7,348 bases of DNA. Origin: Myxococcota bacterium. GTDB taxonomy: Bacteria; Myxococcota_C; UBA6777. Position numbers and translations under genes: made by a program. The notes under the pieces are model-generated. The model worked only from the letters and a program-made list of their open reading frames with translations. It did no database searches and was not told the DNA's origin. Within the stretch, counting starts at the first letter, position 1. The number at the start of each line of letters is the position of its first letter. Below, one piece after another: positions 6,818 to 7,348 of this stretch. The stretch is taken from NCBI GenBank assembly GCA_963169055.1, contig CAUJFU010000345.1, positions 1-7,348 of the forward strand, given 5' to 3'.

Positions 6818-6847
6818 TTTCGGTAGGCGTAGAACCACGCATCGAAA
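6818..6847. repeat. Hairpin in the spacer between the 28-bp repeats
   Basis: TTTCG (6818-6822) pairs with CGAAA (6843-6847), and inside it GCGT (6827-6830) pairs with ACGC (6837-6840) around a 6-nt loop. The two stems are separated by an asymmetric internal loop (4 and 2 nt). Confidence 0.45.
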
Positions 6848-6850
6848 TAA

Positions 6851-6878
6851 TTGTGTACAAGGAAGATGTAGGGGCAGC
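6851..6878 (+). repeat. 28-bp exact direct repeat, copy 2
   Basis: Identical over 28 bp to 6785-6812, in the same orientation, with 38 bp between the two copies. Only two copies are present. Confidence 0.9.
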
Positions 6879-6916
6879 AAGGTGTGGCTAACACTCGGAC
6901 ACATCGTTTGTAAAGC

Positions 6917-6940
6917 CCATCCAGCGGGGGGGCTGGCATG
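6917..6940. repeat. Hairpin with a G6 loop
   Basis: CCAGC (6921-6925) pairs with GCTGG (6932-6936) around six G residues; a bulged C then allows CAT to pair with ATG outside it. No T-tract follows, so it does not look like a terminator. Confidence 0.4.
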
Positions 6941-6946
6941 TGCAGA

Positions 6947-7009
6947 TTTCGTATCACCCGACTGGCATCGGGTGATGAAAAGAGACTGAACTGTCATACC
7001 GATACGAAA
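6947..7009. repeat. Nested inverted repeats forming alternative hairpins
   Basis: ATCACCCGA (6953-6961) and TCGGGTGAT (6968-6976) form a perfect 9-bp stem with the 6-nt loop CTGGCA. A second perfect 9-bp inverted repeat, TTTCGTATC (6947-6955) with GATACGAAA (7001-7009), brackets it and shares three bases (6953-6955), so both stems cannot form completely at once. No T-tract follows on either strand. Confidence 0.6.
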
Positions 7010-7018
7010 AAGGCCGAT

Positions 7019-7057
7019 GTTCAGGCGCGGGCGGTTCCCGAACCGCCCCTACACCGG
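7019..7057 (+). repeat. 39-bp tandem repeat unit 1 with REP-like palindrome
   Basis: The unit starts GTTCAGGCG and ends in CCCCTACACCGG. Its core (7029-7048) is a 20-bp near-palindrome with arms GGGCGGTTC and GAACCGCCC around a CC centre. It is followed directly by a second unit with only three differences in 39 bp. Confidence 0.85.
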
Positions 7058-7096
7058 GTTCAGGCGTGGGCGGTTCGCGAACCGCCCCTACAACGG
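7058..7096 (+). repeat. 39-bp tandem repeat unit 2 with perfect 20-bp palindrome
   Basis: The core GGGCGGTTCGCGAACCGCCC (7068-7087) is a perfect 20-bp palindrome. The unit abuts unit 1 head to tail, and GTT at 7097-7099 looks like the first bases of a third unit that does not continue. Confidence 0.85.
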
Positions 7097-7215
7097 GTTG
7101 ATTCTTCACGGTTTCCCTCTTCGGCTGCGTATCCTCCGTCTTTTTATGTATGTTTGCGTTTGCTTTGTCTACGATTCTTTCGTTCCATCCGTCTTCGAGG
7201 CAAGGCAATGTTTGC

Positions 7216-7239
7216 GTAGGGGCGGTTCGCGAACCGCCC
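7216..7239 (-). repeat. Inverted copy of the REP-like palindrome
   Basis: These 24 bases are the exact reverse complement of 7068-7091, comprising the 20-bp palindrome plus its CTAC flank. The asymmetric flank shows the copy is in the opposite orientation, giving a BIME-like inverted pair enclosing 124 bp. Confidence 0.85.
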
Positions 7240-7320
7240 GTGTATCGGGACATCGAGCCGCGAACGGACATGGGGGGCCGACAAAAGACAGAGCGATCAT
7301 TCTCGACTCTCCGGTGTTTC

Positions 7321-7335
7321 CGCCTTAACAAGGCG
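7321..7335. repeat. Short hairpin near the window end
   Basis: CGCCTT (7321-7326) pairs with AAGGCG (7330-7335) around a 3-nt loop. The sequence runs off the window soon after, so its role cannot be judged. Confidence 0.35.
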
Positions 7336-7348
7336 CGTATGGGGCTTT

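Larger units (their letters stand above)
6734..7348. other. Gene-free, repeat-rich intergenic region
   Basis: No credible coding sequence was found in these 615 bases. Open frames exist on both strands, but they run through palindromic repeats and encode repeated low-information peptides such as AVREPP and YIFLVHN. The region holds an exact 28-bp direct repeat, two tandem 39-bp units and an inverted copy of their palindromic core, and several hairpins listed separately. The stretch 7130-7200 is markedly T/pyrimidine-rich on the + strand. No clear terminator for the gene ending at 6733 was seen. Confidence 0.75.

Noticed and set aside
6785-6878. CRISPR array
   Set aside because: Only two repeats and one spacer, the spacer is self-complementary, there are no cas genes, and the repeat shares sequence with nearby dispersed-type repeats.
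6255-6989. 244-residue frame overlapping the 3' half of the desulfhydrase and the repeats
   Set aside because: It lies in another frame of a clearly conserved gene and then runs through repeats; it has no ribosome binding site or domain.
6938-7331. Open frames on both strands (93 to 125 residues) in the right-hand region
   Set aside because: They are translations of palindromic repeats (AVREPP on both strands) with no domain.

Overview
The window looks like a piece of bacterial chromosome, moderately GC-rich, with AAGGAG-type ribosome binding sites and two sigma70-like promoters close to consensus. It holds five genes or gene fragments and about 600 bp of gene-free, repeat-rich DNA at the right end. 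A membrane-anchored Ser/Thr kinase with a long Pro-rich tail fits Myxococcota or other deltaproteobacteria-like lineages. That placement is inference from gene style only; no rRNA or other marker is present.

Layout, left to right. (1) Positions 2-583, +: the C-terminal part of an NhaC-family Na+/H+ antiporter, cut by the window edge. (2) 685-1662, +: YgfZ, the folate-binding Fe-S cluster protein, with its KGCFIGQE signature. (3) 1663-1928: a leader region with a candidate promoter whose -35/-10 spacer holds a C9 tract, and a 7-codon upstream ORF that overlaps the next start as ATGA. (4) 1929-3944, +: a 671-residue Ser/Thr protein kinase with N-terminal double zinc ribbon, kinase domain, one membrane helix, a Pro/Arg-rich stalk and a six-cysteine tail. 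(5) 3963-5537, -: an unrecognised 524-residue membrane protein, convergent with the kinase with an 18-bp gap and built on the same topological plan. (6) 5538-5692: a divergent control region where two strong promoters overlap at their -35 boxes. (7) 5693-6733, +: a PLP enzyme of the D-cysteine desulfhydrase/ACC deaminase family that reads most like the plant D-cysteine desulfhydrase type. (8) 6734-7348: no credible gene, but an exact 28-bp direct repeat, REP-like 20-bp palindromes in tandem and inverted copies, and several hairpins.

The antiporter and ygfZ look like ordinary housekeeping genes. The more interesting part is the middle: the kinase and its tail-to-tail neighbour are both predicted to have a large cytoplasmic part, a low-complexity linker, one membrane helix and a small outer domain. 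The neighbour's promoter is physically entangled with that of the desulfhydrase. A link between the kinase, the orphan membrane protein and cysteine/H2S metabolism is possible but rests on gene context only.
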